64,000 bases of DNA from Micromonospora sp. WMMD882 (GTDB lineage: Bacteria; Actinomycetota; Actinomycetes; Mycobacteriales; Micromonosporaceae). Location: positions 4,216,001-4,280,000 of the forward strand of contig NZ_CP114903.1 of assembly GCF_027497255.1 (NCBI RefSeq). Direction: 5' to 3'. The notes under the pieces are model-generated. The model did no database searches and was not told the DNA's origin. It saw nothing but the letters and a program-made list of their open reading frames with translations. Both the position numbers and the translations under genes were made by a program. This document shows, piece by piece, positions 25,935 to 34,639 of this stretch; the stretch's first letter is position 1, and every line of letters begins with the position of its first letter.

Positions 25935-28390
25935 ACGTCGTCCCGGGGCCGGCGGGGCCGGGGACGGCGGCCGGGTGGGGCGGTGGGCTCCGGGCCCGGG
26001 TCGGGCGGCGTCGGCAGTGGGCGTACGCACGGCGTGCCCCCGGTGACCCGGACCCGTTCGCCGTCGTGCCACAGGTCGACGCCCGCCTCCGGGCCGGCCC
26101 CGGGCAGCTCGTAACGGACCTCGTCGGCGGTGATCGTCACCCGTAGCCGTTGCCCGTGCCGGAGCAGACTGAACGCCAGTCGGCTGATCCGCCGGGGCAG
26201 CCGGGGCACGAACGACAGCTCGCCCCGGTCGTCGCGCAGGCCGCCGAACCCGTGCACCAGCGCGATCCACGCGCCGGCCAGGGCGGCCAGGTGCAGCCCG
26301 TCGCCGGTCTTGTCGCCGAGGTCCTCCAGATCCTGGAGCACCGACTCGGCGAAGTGGTCGTACGCGAGGTCGAGGTGGCCGACCTCGGCGGCCAGCACCG
26401 CCTGGGCGGGTGAGGAGAGCGACGAGTCACGGACGGTGCGGGCCTCGTAGTAGGCGAAGTTGCGGGCCTTCTCCTCGGCGGTGAAGTCCCCGGGGCTGCG
26501 CAGCATGGCCAGCACCAGGTCGGCCTGCTTGACCACCTGCCGGCGGTACAGCTCCAGGTACGGAAAATGCAGCAGCAGCGGGTAGTCCTCGTCGGGGTCG
26601 GTGTCGGCGAAGTTCCACTCGGGCAGGTCGGTGAACCCGGCCGACTGCTGGTGCACGGCGCGCTTCGGGTCGTACGGCAGGTGCACCGCGTCGGCGGCGG
26701 ACCGCCAGCCGGCCACCTCGGCCGCGTCCACGCCGAACCGGGCGGCCACGTCGGGGTGGGCCTCGGCGGCGTCGGCGGCACCGCGCATGTTCCGCCGGGC
26801 CATCAGGTTGGTGAAGACGTTGTCGTCGATCAGCGCGGTGTACTCGTCCGGCCCGGTCACGCCGGGCAGGTGGAACGTCCCGCTGTCGGACCAGTGGCCG
26901 AAGCCGTGCCAGAGCCGGGCCGTCTCGACCAGCAGCTCCAGCCCGGTCTCGGTGAGGAAGTCGGTGTCCCCGGTGGCCGCCACGTAGCGCAGCACCGCGT
27001 CGGCGACGTCGGCGTTGACGTGCATTCCGGCCGTCCCCGCCGGCCAGTAGCCGGAGCATTCCCGGCCGCCGATGGTGCGCCACGGGAACGTCGCCCCGGT
27101 CAGCCGCAGCTCGGCCGCGCGGGCGCGGGCCTCGGGCAGGTGGGCGTGCCGCCAGCGCAGCGCCGAGCGGGCCATCGCCGGGGCGACGTAGGTGAGCACC
27201 GACAGCACGAACCCCTCGGTGTCCCAGAGGACGTGCCCGTCGTAGCCGTTGCCGGTCAGCCCCTTCGCGGGGATCGTCCGGTCGCCGTCCGCCCGCCCCG
27301 CCTGGAGCAGGTGGAACAGGGCGAACCGGGTGGCGAGCTGGAGCTCCGGGTCACCGTCGAGGACGACGTCCGCGGTGGTCCAGGCGGCGTCGAAGGCGGC
27401 CCGCTGCTCGGCGACCAGGGCGTCCCAGCCGACCGTACGCGCCTCGGCGGCGGCGGCCGTCGCCCGCTCGGCCAGCTCCCGCGCCGCCGGCTCGACCACG
27501 TCGGCCCCGCCGCCGGTGTCGGCGCTGTCGGCGCTGTCGGCCCCGCCGTCGGTGTCGGTGTCGGTGTCGACCGGGGCGTACTCGTGCCCGGTGAACCGGG
27601 TCAGGGTGATCCGTTGGCCGGGTCGCAGCGGCCCGGCCAGGGTGAGGCGGAGCCGGTCGGGCTCGCTGTCGGTGGCGGTGGCGGTGGTGTCCGGGGCGTC
27701 CACCAGGTCCGCCACGGCCACCGCGACCCGCTGCCCGCTGCGCCCGGTGCGGTGCGCCAGCACCCCGTCCAGCCCTTCGCGGCGGTGCAGCTCGGCGATC
27801 AGCGGGTCGTCGAGGATGGTGGCCGCCCGTGGGTCGTCGGCGCGGTCCGGCACCCCCTGGTTGGCGACCAGGTCGGCGCAGATCCGCACCTCGACGGGGC
27901 CGTCCAGCGGCTCGACCTGCCAGGTGACGGCGGCCACCGGCCGGCGGGCCAGGGAGACCAGGCGGGTGCTGCGTACCCGTACCCCGTGGCCGGCCGGGGA
28001 GATCCACTCGGTGTGTCGTTCCAGCAGCCCGGCCCGCAGGTCGAGGACGCGTTCGTGGTGGCGCAGCGTGCCGGTGCGGATGTCCAGCGGCTCGTCGCCG
28101 ACCCAGAGCCGGATCAGCGCCGCGTTCGGCACGTTGACCACGGTGTCGCTGGTCTCCGGGAAGGCGTACCCGCTCTCGGGATAGTCGATCCCGTGCCGTT
28201 CGTGGAAGCCGTTGAGGTAGCTGCCCGGCATGCCGTACGGCTCGCCCTCGTCGAGGTTGCCGCGCCAGCCCAGCCACCCGTTGCCGAGCGCGAAGATCGA
28301 CTCGGTCTCGGCGAGGCGGTTCAGGTCGGCCTCGGTCCGGCGGATCCGCCAACGGTCGTCCGGCTGGTCGGTGTCGATGGTGACGGGCAC
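25931..28390 (-). CDS. Glycoside hydrolase family 65 protein (disaccharide phosphorylase type)
   Basis: 819 aa from GTG 28390 with AGGAGG eight bases upstream. N-terminal beta-sandwich (starting at the RIRRTEADLNRLAETESIFALGNGWLGWRG-like region), helical linker, and an (alpha/alpha)6 barrel. VLWDTEGFVLS, WRTIGGRECSGYWPAGTAGMH and GVTGPDEYTAL are family hallmarks, with the general acid at Glu516. KQADLVL matches the phosphate-site region of maltose, trehalose or kojibiose phosphorylases. A phosphorolytic enzyme releasing beta-glucose 1-phosphate is therefore more likely than a hydrolase; the substrate cannot be read. A charged Asp/Gly-rich insertion lies near residues 275-305, and the C-terminal 30 residues are Pro/Arg-rich. 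Confidence 0.88.
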   Translation of the reverse strand: MPVTIDTDQPDDRWRIRRTEADLNRLAETESIFALGNGWLGWRGNLDEGEPYGMPGSYLNGFHERHGIDYPESGYAFPETSDTVVNVPNAALIRLWVGDEPLDIRTGTLRHHERVLDLRAGLLERHTEWISPAGHGVRVRSTRLVSLARRPVAAVTWQVEPLDGPVEVRICADLVANQGVPDRADDPRAATILDDPLIAELHRREGLDGVLAHRTGRSGQRVAVAVADLVDAPDTTATATDSEPDRLRLTLAGPLRPGQRITLTRFTGHEYAPVDTDTDTDGGADSADSADTGGGADVVEPAARELAERATAAAAEARTVGWDALVAEQRAAFDAAWTTADVVLDGDPELQLATRFALFHLLQAGRADGDRTIPAKGLTGNGYDGHVLWDTEGFVLSVLTYVAPAMARSALRWRHAHLPEARARAAELRLTGATFPWRTIGGRECSGYWPAGTAGMHVNADVADAVLRYVAATGDTDFLTETGLELLVETARLWHGFGHWSDSGTFHLPGVTGPDEYTALIDDNVFTNLMARRNMRGAADAAEAHPDVAARFGVDAAEVAGWRSAADAVHLPYDPKRAVHQQSAGFTDLPEWNFADTDPDEDYPLLLHFPYLELYRRQVVKQADLVLAMLRSPGDFTAEEKARNFAYYEARTVRDSSLSSPAQAVLAAEVGHLDLAYDHFAESVLQDLEDLGDKTGDGLHLAALAGAWIALVHGFGGLRDDRGELSFVPRLPRRISRLAFSLLRHGQRLRVTITADEVRYELPGAGPEAGVDLWHDGERVRVTGGTPCVRPLPTPPDPGPEPTAPPGRRPRPRRPRDDV

Positions 28391-28568
28391 CCACAGCCTC
28401 CTGGTCGTTCACCTGTTCGAAGGGCCATTGCAGCACGCCTGCCTGGGAGCCGGCTGAGACGAAGGTCGGGGACGGCTTCTCACTTTCGCACAGCGCGCCG
28501 AAGTCCGCCGGTTTCCACCATGCGTGGGGCGGCGAACGGGTAGAGCGGTTGACGGGGGTGGTGGTGAC

Positions 28569-29186
28569 GTGGCCGAGGTGGTTCCGGGGTTCAGCGTCGA
28601 GTGGTACCAGGACGTCGTCGAGGTGGCCGACCGCAGCCCGGAGCCGGTGCGCTGGTTCGCCGCGCACTTCACCGAGGGCTCCGTCGTGCTGCTCGGCCTG
28701 CTGCTGCTCGCGGCGGCGTGGCGGCGGTTCGGCGGCCCGGCCCGGGACCGGGCGGCGACGCTGGTCGCGCCGGTCGCGGTGCTGCTCGCGTACGGGTCGA
28801 GCGAGTGGCTCAAGACGGTGGTGGACCAGGAGCGGCCCTGCCGGGGGCTGACCGGCCTGACCATCGTCGCCGGGCACTGCCCGCCGAGCGGTGACTGGTC
28901 CTTCCCGAGCAACCATGCCACGACCGCCGGCGCGTTGGCTGCCGCGACCGTCCTGCTGTGTCCTCGGCTGGGATGGCTCGCGGTGCCGTTGGCGCTGCTG
29001 GCCGCCGCCTCCCGCACCTTCGTGGGCGTGCACTATCCGCACGACGTGCTGGCCGGCGTGCTGCTGGGCGCGCTGGTCGTCACCGCGCTCCTGCTGACCC
29101 TGCCGGGGCCGGTCGGCCGGCGCCTGCCGCCTGGTCGGGCCCCGGACGGCGGGGCGCGCGGGTTCACCGGGGCGGGTCGCCGGTGA
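28569..29186 (+). CDS. PAP2-family phosphatase (membrane)
   Basis: 205 aa from GTG 28569; upstream in-frame codons are possible but have weaker context. Hydrophobic helices at about residues 35-50, 60-80 and three more after 110. The three catalytic motifs are complete: KTVVDQERP (KxxxxxxRP), PSNH and SRTFVGVHYPHD (SRxxxxxHxxxD). Such enzymes dephosphorylate lipid phosphates such as undecaprenyl pyrophosphate or phosphatidic acid at the outer face of the membrane. It is divergent from the GH65 gene with about 180 bp between them. Confidence 0.85.
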   Translation: MAEVVPGFSVEWYQDVVEVADRSPEPVRWFAAHFTEGSVVLLGLLLLAAAWRRFGGPARDRAATLVAPVAVLLAYGSSEWLKTVVDQERPCRGLTGLTIVAGHCPPSGDWSFPSNHATTAGALAAATVLLCPRLGWLAVPLALLAAASRTFVGVHYPHDVLAGVLLGALVVTALLLTLPGPVGRRLPPGRAPDGGARGFTGAGRR

Positions 29187-29756
29187 GCGAGGCCGGGGGC
29201 GACCCGCGAAGCGGGCGGGCCGCCGGTGAGCCACGCCAGGGCGAACACACACAGTAGTTTCACGATCGCGCATCGCCGCTGGCCGGGGCCAGCCGACCCG
29301 GTCGGCCCGCCCGGCCCTGACCTGCGCCGTCACGGCCGGCCACGGCCTCCCCGTCGGGCCCTCCCGAGCGGCGGATCCGTTGTCCCGTACGGCCTGAGGG
29401 GCGCGGGCGGGAGCACGGCGGGTCGTCGCCGGCCGGGACGGCGGAGCGGGCGTGTCCGGTCGCCCGAGCCGGGTCGGGACGGTCGGGTCGACCAGCCCCC
29501 ACCAGTGACGCACAGTATTCGTACCAATTGCCTCTGTTGCATCGGCTGCGGTCAGCCTATGCTCGCCCATTGGGTGGGACCGACAGGCGGCCGACGGGTC
29601 GCCCGACAATCGGACAAAAGATCCGCAAAGAATGACGCAGTATCCGTAACCGCAAATTCTGATAGATGATCAAGAAATCCGGACGGGGGCATCCGGACGC
29701 GCTGCCGCATGCCCGGAAGCCGACCGGACGGGGCTTTCCCACAAGGAGGGGCGGCG
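29187..29756. other. Long intergenic region upstream of the Tad operon, with direct repeats
   Basis: 570 bp without a credible gene. From about 29500 it becomes markedly AT-richer than the rest of the window. Two similar elements, TGACGCACAGTATTCGTA (29506-29523) and TGACGCAGTATCCGTA (29633-29648), may be binding sites. A TTGCAT (29537) and TATGCT (29558) could form a promoter with tight spacing. The region most likely carries the Tad promoter and control sites. Confidence 0.5.
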
Positions 29757-30323
29757 TTGCGCGCACGGCGGTTCAGGCGCTCGATGGCCGGGTTCCTCGC
29801 GCTCGTGGTGATCGTTCTCGGCGCCGCCTGCGCCGCGGATCCCGAGCGGTCCGGCCGGGCCACCACGGAACGACCGACGGCCGATCCGCAGAGTCGGAAA
29901 GCCGACGAGGCGGCAGCCGAAAAGGCGGCCCTCGCGGCCTACGCCGGATATCTGGCCGTCTCCCGGGTGGCCAGCGAACGCAGTGATCCACACCATCCCG
30001 ACCTGGCCAAATACCTGGCTGATCCACTTCTGACCAGGGTGCGGCTGACAATTCGCGAAGCGAAGGAGCACGGTGCCATGCGTACCGGAACGCTCGTTTC
30101 CGACCCGACCGTGACCTCGGTCAGCCTGGACACCGTCCCGGTGACCGTGGACATCCAGGACTGTCTCGACGCGACGAAGTACCGGCTGGTCTACGCGAAG
30201 ACCCGCAAGGTGGTCCCCGGCTCCGGCGCGGGACGCCACCTGGCGACGGCCACCGCGACCCGCTACCCCGACGGCCGCTGGCTGATCAACGCCAGCGTGG
30301 CCCACCAGGACCAGCCATGCTGA
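29757..30323 (+). CDS. Lipoprotein, first gene of the Tad pilus operon
   Basis: 188 aa from TTG 29757, chosen because AAGGAGGGG ends six bases upstream. Basic N-terminus, hydrophobic core and lipobox LGAAC with Cys25. The mature part starts with a charged helical segment (KADEAAAEKAALAAYAGYLAVSRVA) and continues as an NTF2-like mixed domain (TVTSVSLDTVPVTVDIQDCLDATKYRLVY). It should be anchored to the outer face of the membrane. Followed by an overlap with the next gene, so it belongs to the Tad operon; its exact role is unknown. Confidence 0.8.
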   Translation: MRARRFRRSMAGFLALVVIVLGAACAADPERSGRATTERPTADPQSRKADEAAAEKAALAAYAGYLAVSRVASERSDPHHPDLAKYLADPLLTRVRLTIREAKEHGAMRTGTLVSDPTVTSVSLDTVPVTVDIQDCLDATKYRLVYAKTRKVVPGSGAGRHLATATATRYPDGRWLINASVAHQDQPC

Positions 30324-31336
30324 CCTGGGCAGACGGCGGCGCTCCGACCCGGTCCGGGCGGGTCGGGGCGCCGCACCGGCCGATCATCGCCCACGACCGG
30401 TCCCAGGCCGACGCCGGTCGTCGGGTCGGGGCGCGGCGCCGGCTGGTCACCGCCCTGTTCGCGGCGGCCACGGCGACGCTGCTGGCGCTGGCCGCCACGC
30501 CCGCGCCCGCCCTGGCCGGGCCGGGCGTCGACTGCCCGGTCGGCCAGACCGACTGCAGCATCTGGGACGACGTCCCCGGCCGTCCGGGCAACGACGGCGG
30601 CGGCAGCGACGGGGGCGGCGACAGCGGCGGCGGCAAGGCCGGCAAGTGCCAGTGGAACGGCCGGGAGATCCCCTGCTACGACGACGTCCTCGGCTGGTTC
30701 AACAACAGTGACGGCTGCTACTACAAGCTCGCCAGCCCGCAACCCCCGGAGACGCCGGACGGACAGCAGGCGTACGTCGCCACCTGCAACGGCGGCGACC
30801 TGAGCGACCAGCGGCAGGTGTTCCGGGACGCCCCGCCGCCCGGTTTCGGCGCGCCGCCGGACCCGGAGGAGATCGCGCTGCGCCTGCTCGCCTCGATCGA
30901 CCTGCGCCATCCGCGCATCTCGGTGGCCCCCCGCAAGAGCCAGGGCCCCGGGCTGGTCGGGCTGCCGGTGTGGATGTGGGCGAACTCCGGCGTCAACTAC
31001 TTCGGCCCGCTGTCCGCCAGCGACACCGAGGGCGGGGTCACCGTGCGTATCGATGCGGCGGTCACCCACGTCGTCTGGAACATGGGCAACGGCGTGAAGG
31101 TCACCTGCGCCGAGCCGGGCACCCCGTACTCACCGACCGGGCCGCACGCCGGCGGGCCCTCCCCCGACTGCGGCTACCCCACCGGTTACCCGAAGGCCGG
31201 CACGTACGTGGTCAGCGCCGTCACCCACTGGAACGTGCACTGGGTGGGCGGTGGCCAGAGCGGCGACATCCCGGTCACCCGGGGCAGCGGAAACGCCGAA
31301 ATCCAGATCAACGAGCTTCAGGTGGTGACCGAGTGA
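30317..31336 (+). CDS. Secreted protein of the Tad operon
   Basis: 339 aa, ATG 30317 overlapping the previous stop. A long n-region of about 45 residues precedes a hydrophobic stretch and a cleavage site near APALAGPG. After a Gly/Ser/Asp-rich linker (residues 94-110) comes a Cys-rich domain: CQWNGREIPCYDDVLGWFNNSDGCYYKL, then later WMWANSGVNYFGPLSASDTEGG and AVTHWNVHWVGGG. No family recognised beyond similarity in layout to actinobacterial proteins found next to tad genes. Extracellular or cell-wall location expected. Confidence 0.75.
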   Translation: MLTWADGGAPTRSGRVGAPHRPIIAHDRSQADAGRRVGARRRLVTALFAAATATLLALAATPAPALAGPGVDCPVGQTDCSIWDDVPGRPGNDGGGSDGGGDSGGGKAGKCQWNGREIPCYDDVLGWFNNSDGCYYKLASPQPPETPDGQQAYVATCNGGDLSDQRQVFRDAPPPGFGAPPDPEEIALRLLASIDLRHPRISVAPRKSQGPGLVGLPVWMWANSGVNYFGPLSASDTEGGVTVRIDAAVTHVVWNMGNGVKVTCAEPGTPYSPTGPHAGGPSPDCGYPTGYPKAGTYVVSAVTHWNVHWVGGGQSGDIPVTRGSGNAEIQINELQVVTE

Positions 31337-31998
31337 GTCTGGCGACGCGGAACGGGCCCGGCCCGGGGCCGGTGGACGCCCCGGTGGCCCCGCCCAAGGT
31401 GGTCCGCCAGCGACGGATGCGCCCCGGCCTGCTCGGGCTGGCGGTGCTGCTGATCGCGCTGGGCGGCCTGGGCGCGGCCTTCGCGGTCACCTCGGTCCGG
31501 GCCACCGGGACGTACCTGGCGATCGCCCGGCCGGTCGCGGTCGGCGCCGAACTCAGCCGGGACGACCTGATGTCGGTCCAGGTGGCCGGCGGCCAGGGGT
31601 TGAAGCCGATCGACGTCGACCGGATCGACGAGATGCTCGGCAAGCGGGCGGCGGTCACCCTCACCCCAGGCACGCTGCTCACCGAGGCCCAGCTCACCGA
31701 CGAGCCGATGCTCGGCTCGGGGCAGCAGCAGTTGGCGCTCGGCGTCAAGCCGTACGGGGTGCCGTCCCGCAAGCTGCGCCCCGGCGACAAGGTGCAGCTC
31801 ATGAGCATGCCGGCGAAGACCACCGACGGCCGTACGACGAGCTCGTCGACCCGGTTCAACGCCACCGTCGTCGACAGCGACACCTCGGACACCAGCATCG
31901 TCACCGTCTACCTGGTGCTGGCCACCCGGGACGTGCCGGCGGTCGTCGCGCTCGCCGCCGAGCAGCGGGTCGCCATCGTGCTGACCGGGTCGGTCTGA
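31333..31998 (+). CDS. SAF-domain protein (CpaB/RcpC-like) of the Tad operon
   Basis: 221 aa from GTG 31333, GTGA overlap. One N-terminal TM helix (GLLGLAVLLIALGGLGAAFAV). A SAF domain follows (TYLAIARPVAVGAELSRDDLMSVQV, then AVTLTPGTLLTEAQLTDE). The C-terminal part has the RcpC-like stretch LRPGDKVQLMSMP. In Tad/Flp systems CpaB/RcpC proteins assist pilus assembly outside the inner membrane. Without an outer membrane here, it probably sits on the outer face of the cytoplasmic membrane. Confidence 0.8.
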   Translation: MSLATRNGPGPGPVDAPVAPPKVVRQRRMRPGLLGLAVLLIALGGLGAAFAVTSVRATGTYLAIARPVAVGAELSRDDLMSVQVAGGQGLKPIDVDRIDEMLGKRAAVTLTPGTLLTEAQLTDEPMLGSGQQQLALGVKPYGVPSRKLRPGDKVQLMSMPAKTTDGRTTSSSTRFNATVVDSDTSDTSIVTVYLVLATRDVPAVVALAAEQRVAIVLTGSV

Positions 31999-32000
31999 GC

Positions 32001-32801
32001 ATGGCGATCATCGCGCTGGCCTCCGCCAAGGGCTCGCCGGGGGTGACCACCACGGCGTTGGCCTGCACGCTGAGCTGGCACCGCCGGCTGGTGCTGGCCG
32101 AGTGCGACCCGGCCGGCGGCTCGGTGCTCGCCGGCTACCTCGGCGGGACGCTGGACGGCCCCCGGGGCATCGGGGAGCTGGCCGTCGGGGAGCTGCGCGA
32201 CGGCAGCCTGGAGGCGATGTTCTGGTCGCAACTGGTCGACCTGGACGCCCCGAAGCGGGAGCGGCTGCTGCTGCCCGGCGTGGTCGACCCGGCCCAGGCG
32301 GGCAGCGTCACCCCGCTCTGGCAGCGGTTCGCGGACTTCTTCACCAGCCTGGAGCAGGGCACGCCGCCGTACGACGTGCTCGTCGACTGTGGCCGGCTGG
32401 CCGTGACCGGCGCGCCGTGGCCGGTGCTGCGGGCGGCGGCGGTGGTGCTGGTGGTCACCCGGGCCACCCTGCCCGACATCTCCGCCACCCGGTCGTTGCT
32501 GCGCTCGATGGAACGGGACTTCACCGAGCACCGGGTGCCGGCCGGCTCGGTACGGCTGCTGGTGGTCGGGGACGGCCACGGCACCGGCGAGATCAGCAAG
32601 GCCCTCGGGGCGCCGGTGATCGCCCGGCTGCCGCACGACCCGCGTACCGCCGGGGTGTTGAGCCTGGGCGGGACGATCCGCGCCGGCCGGCAGCTCATGC
32701 GGGCGGCCGGCGCGCTGGAGGTGCCGGTCGGCGCGCTGCTGGACCGTCGGCGGGCCCGGCTGAGCTGGCCCGCCGGTCAGGGGGTGCCGCATGCGGTTTG
32801 A
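32001..32801 (+). CDS. ParA/MinD-like protein (TadZ/CpaE type) with degenerate Walker A
   Basis: 266 aa, ATG 32001. The N-terminus IIALASAKGSPGVTTTALACTLSW has the shape of a deviant Walker A box (KGGxGKTT). The signature Lys10 is kept, but the second Lys is Val15. AECDPAGGSVLAGYLGG is the switch I region and VLVDCGR the Walker B-like strand. TadZ/CpaE proteins place the pilus machine at its cellular site and are often poor ATPases. Its C-terminus overlaps the next start by 11 bp. Confidence 0.82.
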   Translation: MAIIALASAKGSPGVTTTALACTLSWHRRLVLAECDPAGGSVLAGYLGGTLDGPRGIGELAVGELRDGSLEAMFWSQLVDLDAPKRERLLLPGVVDPAQAGSVTPLWQRFADFFTSLEQGTPPYDVLVDCGRLAVTGAPWPVLRAAAVVLVVTRATLPDISATRSLLRSMERDFTEHRVPAGSVRLLVVGDGHGTGEISKALGAPVIARLPHDPRTAGVLSLGGTIRAGRQLMRAAGALEVPVGALLDRRRARLSWPAGQGVPHAV

Positions 32802-34590
32802 GCCGGTGTCACAGGATCCGCGCACCCAGCCGCCGGCGGTCACCTCGACGACGCCGCCGCTGGCCGCGCCGAACGGCCACCGGCACGCGCCCGCCCCGAA
32901 CGGCCACCGCCCGCCGGCCGCCCCGGACGGCCAGCCGCGCCCGGCCGGCGCCGACGGGCGTCCGAACGCGCCCGCCCCGAACGGGCAGCCGCGCCCGACG
33001 GGACCCCACGGCCACCCGCACGGCCACAGCCACCCGCACGGCCACAGCCACCCGCACGGCCAGGGGCGCCCGCAGGGCCACCCCGCCGCGCCGCACAACG
33101 GCCAGGGTTACCCGGCCGCGCCGAACGGTCACGGGCAGCCGGGCCCGAACGGCGGGCATCCCGGCGCGAACGGGACGGCGCTGGCCCCGGCCGCCGCGCC
33201 GCCGCGCCCCCGGGTCGACTTCACCCTCGTCCGTGAGCTGCGCCGGGAGCTGAGTGAACGGCTCACGCTGTGGCAGCGCGGCCGGGAGTTCACCGTCGCC
33301 GAGGAGGACGTGGAGCGGGCCCGGATCGCGGTCGCGGTGGTCGCCGAGTACGCCGACGCGGTGCGCCGGGCCGGCACCCCGCTCACCGCCGACGAGGAAC
33401 GGCAACTGCTCAACCAGGTGACCGCTGAGCTGGTCGGGCTGGGGCGGCTCCAGACGCTGCTTGTCGACCAGAGCATCGAGGAGGTGCACATCCTCGGCTG
33501 CGACCAGGTGCGGGTGACCCGGCACGGCGGCGGCGTCGACTGGGTCGACCCGATCGCCGACAGCGACGAGGAGCTGGTGGAGATCCTCCAGGCCGCCGCC
33601 CGCCGGGCCGGGGCGACCGAGCGTTCGCTGTCCACCTCGAAGCCCACCCTGGACCTGCAACTGCCCGACGGCAGCCGGTTGGCCGCCGTCTACCTGGTCA
33701 GCCGCCGCCCGTACGCGGTGATCCGTAAGCACAACACGCTGGACGTCAGCCTCGACGACATCGCCGGTTTCCGGGGCGACCTGGACGAGATGATCGACGT
33801 GCTGCTGCGGGACTTCCTCCGCGCCGCCATGCGCGCCGGGCTGAACATCATGGTCGCCGGGCTGGCCGGGGCGGGCAAGACGACGGTGGTCCGGGCGCTG
33901 ATGGACGAGATCCCGCCGGACGAGCCGTTCGTGCTGCTGGAGGAGAGCCGCGAGCTGCTGCCGGCCCGCCGGGACATCAAGCACCGGGCGGTGATGAGCT
34001 TCGAGGCCCGGGAGGGGCACGGTGAGCGCGGGCTCGACGGTCGACCGGCCGGCGAGGTCAGCATCGCCGACCTGATCCCGGTGTCGCTGCGGATGGGCGT
34101 GCTGCGCATCGTCGTCGGCGAGGTCCGCTCCCGGGAGATCGTGCCGATGCTCCAGGCGATGACCACCAGCCGGGGCTCGATGTGCACGATCCACGCCCGT
34201 ACCCCGGCCGGGGTCACCGAACGGATCATCGAGCTGGCCCTGTCGCACGGCCGGGAGATGACCGTCGACCAGGCCCGCCGGATGGCCGGCAACGCGCTCG
34301 ACCTGATCGTCTACGTGACCGTCGAGGACGAGACCGCGATCGGGGGCCGCAAGCACCGGTTCGTCTCCCACGTGGAGGAGGTCATCGGGGCCGGCGAGGG
34401 CGCCCGGATCACCACCACCGAGGTCTTCGGTCCCGGACCGGACGGCCGGGCCGTACCGAAGCACCTCCCCGAGCGGGTACGCGAACAGCTCCTCCGGGTC
34501 GGCTACGACGCCCGGTTGCTCAGCCGGTACATCGAGGCCGGCACGGGCGCGTGGCGGCGGGCCCGGCACACCCGGCTGGTGCGGCGGTGA
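32791..34590 (+). CDS. tadA: TadA/CpaF secretion ATPase with His/Pro/Asn-rich N-terminus
   Basis: 599 aa, ATG 32791. Residues 1-135 are low complexity: repeats of PNGHRPP, PNGQPRP and, from about residue 73, a run of HPHGHS units. The rest is a standard type II/IV secretion ATPase: N-terminal domain with VDQSIEEVHILGCDQV, Walker A GLAGAGKTT (Lys363), the Asp box with LLEESREL, Walker B RIVVGEVRS and the His box TIHARTPAGV. It powers pilus assembly at the inner face of the membrane. Order tadZ-tadA-tadB-tadC is the classic one. Confidence 0.93.
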   Translation: MRFEPVSQDPRTQPPAVTSTTPPLAAPNGHRHAPAPNGHRPPAAPDGQPRPAGADGRPNAPAPNGQPRPTGPHGHPHGHSHPHGHSHPHGQGRPQGHPAAPHNGQGYPAAPNGHGQPGPNGGHPGANGTALAPAAAPPRPRVDFTLVRELRRELSERLTLWQRGREFTVAEEDVERARIAVAVVAEYADAVRRAGTPLTADEERQLLNQVTAELVGLGRLQTLLVDQSIEEVHILGCDQVRVTRHGGGVDWVDPIADSDEELVEILQAAARRAGATERSLSTSKPTLDLQLPDGSRLAAVYLVSRRPYAVIRKHNTLDVSLDDIAGFRGDLDEMIDVLLRDFLRAAMRAGLNIMVAGLAGAGKTTVVRALMDEIPPDEPFVLLEESRELLPARRDIKHRAVMSFEAREGHGERGLDGRPAGEVSIADLIPVSLRMGVLRIVVGEVRSREIVPMLQAMTTSRGSMCTIHARTPAGVTERIIELALSHGREMTVDQARRMAGNALDLIVYVTVEDETAIGGRKHRFVSHVEEVIGAGEGARITTTEVFGPGPDGRAVPKHLPERVREQLLRVGYDARLLSRYIEAGTGAWRRARHTRLVRR

Positions 34591-34639
34591 GCCCGGCGTC
34601 GCCGTCGACGGCGGACACGTACCGACCGGGGGTGGTCCG

